Source of the DNA: JASFRI01 sp050115015
GTDB taxonomy: Bacteria > Acidobacteriota > Polarisedimenticolia > CBDVAL01
Length of the DNA stretch: 5,551 nt
Direction: 5' to 3'
Assembly: GCA_050115015.1 (NCBI GenBank)
Contig: JASFRI010000296.1
Span: 1 to 5,551, forward strand
Both the position numbers and the translations under genes were made by a program. Numbering within the stretch: position 1 is the stretch's first letter; every line of letters starts with the position of its first letter. Positions 4,819 to 5,551 of this stretch are shown here, in pieces. The notes under the pieces are model-generated. The model was given only the letters and a program-made list of their open reading frames with translations, ran no database searches and was not told where the DNA came from.

Positions 4819-5551
4819 ATGGCCGACCGGCACGAGAGCGAGGTCCGATCGCAGGAGATCAACCTGGCCAGCCTGCTGCACTTCGAGCCGGAACGCGGGC
4901 GCATCCGCCTGAAGGGCTACCGGATGGTGATGCTCTCCGCGGCAGCCCTCGGCTGCCTCCGCAAGGAGCTGATCGAAACGCTCGGGCGCGATCAGGCCCG
5001 CGCGCTGCTGAAGCGGTTCGGCCACGCCGCCGGCCTGGCCGACGGGCGCGCGCTCGCCGAGCGCTTCCCCGAGGCCACCCGGACGCGGCACATGGACTTC
5101 GGCCCGGCGCTGCACGCGCTGGAGGGGGTCGCCCGCATCGTCCGCGACGTCCGCAGGTCGGAGATCGACCTGGACCGCGGCCGCTATCACGTGGAGGCCT
5201 ACTGGGAGAACTCCTTCGAGGCGGAGCAGCACCTCGCCCTCCTCGGCCGCAGCGACGAGCCCGTCTGCTGGACCCTGGCCGGCTACGCCACCGGCCACTC
5301 CACCTCCGCGGCGGGGCAGCCGACCGTGGTCGTGGAGACCGGGTGCCGGGCGATGGGACACCACCGCTGCCGCTTCGTGGTCGGCCTCGCGGCGGACATG
5401 CCCGAGGCGGCGGCGCGGGAGAACCCGGACTACGCGCCGCACCACCTCCCGGAGGTGCTGGACGATCTCCTCGGCACGATCCGCAAGCAGAAGCGGACGC
5501 TGGAGACGCGGGAACGCCTCATCGCGCGACTCGAGTCGGAGCTGAAGGAGA
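4819..5551 (+). CDS. XylR/DmpR-family sigma-54-dependent aromatic-sensing activator, N-terminal sensor (3' truncated)
   Basis: The frame runs from ATG to the window edge, giving 244 residues without a stop. Residues about 14-115 resemble the XylR N-terminal domain (INLASLLHFEPERGRIRLKG...FGPALHALEG). Residues about 117-188 form a V4R domain with VCWTLAGYATGHS and ETGCRAMGHHRC. The zinc set known from MopR (C155, E178, C181, C189) is matched with identical spacing by Cys150, Glu173, Cys176 and Cys184. The phenol-contacting His and Trp of MopR/DmpR correspond to His99 and Trp129, but 30 rather than 28 residues apart. Residues about 211-244 are heptad-like and charged (RKQKRTLETRERLIARLESE), consistent with the linker to a sigma-54 AAA+ domain and a Fis-type helix-turn-helix, both beyond the edge and therefore inferred. 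Such proteins activate aromatic catabolism when bound by a phenol- or toluene-like effector. It is divergent from the pirin gene. A V4R protein with a different output domain remains possible. Confidence 0.85.
   Translation, partial: MADRHESEVRSQEINLASLLHFEPERGRIRLKGYRMVMLSAAALGCLRKELIETLGRDQARALLKRFGHAAGLADGRALAERFPEATRTRHMDFGPALHALEGVARIVRDVRRSEIDLDRGRYHVEAYWENSFEAEQHLALLGRSDEPVCWTLAGYATGHSTSAAGQPTVVVETGCRAMGHHRCRFVVGLAADMPEAAARENPDYAPHHLPEVLDDLLGTIRKQKRTLETRERLIARLESELKE

Noticed and set aside
4720..5445. Minus-strand open frame of 241 codons opposite the sensor gene
   Set aside because: The plus strand encodes recognisable XylR-N and V4R domains with exact zinc-ligand spacing and a good Shine-Dalgarno; the antisense product is compositionally biased and unrecognisable.

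Overview
The window is GC-rich bacterial DNA (roughly two thirds G+C in the genes) with tightly biased codons. It probably comes from a Gram-negative, sigma-54-using bacterium of soil or sediment type. The evidence is an exported DUF4097 protein, a pirin, and a XylR/DmpR-type aromatic sensor of the kind that works with sigma-54. The phylum cannot be fixed from this sequence: Acidobacteriota, Gemmatimonadota, Myxococcota and Pseudomonadota all fit.

Layout. Bases 1-957 (+) hold the C-terminal helicase half of a TM0106-type RecB-nuclease/helicase fusion, cut by the window edge. Bases 1017-1170 are a gene-free element with 30-bp terminal inverted repeats. A non-coding stretch (1173-1505) follows and contains a terminator-like hairpin. 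Three minus-strand genes come next: an exported DUF4097 beta-repeat protein (1506-2465), a WrbA/flavodoxin-like FMN protein (2617-3201) and a pirin (3529-4227). Each is preceded by a clear GGGAGG Shine-Dalgarno. The gap between the last two is occupied by a 234-bp imperfect palindrome (3265-3498) and a three-copy 10-bp tandem repeat. After an AT-rich divergent control region and a long GC-rich leader, the plus-strand gene at 4819 encodes the N-terminal sensor of a XylR/DmpR-family activator, cut by the right edge.

How the parts may work together. The most coherent functional unit is the right end. The aromatic-sensing activator faces away from the pirin gene. Between them lie, in the order expected for a sigma-54 system, an 8-8-8 dyad (possible activator site), an IHF-like sequence, and a near-consensus -24/-12 promoter just ahead of the pirin Shine-Dalgarno. 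This would make the pirin, a possible quercetinase-like cupin, a target of the sensor. The flavodoxin-like protein could belong to the same redox or aromatic response, but nothing in the sequence links it directly. The other notable content is non-coding: two unrelated-looking inverted-repeat elements whose ends share the core GGGTC-R-GACC, suggesting non-autonomous mobile or REP-like elements.
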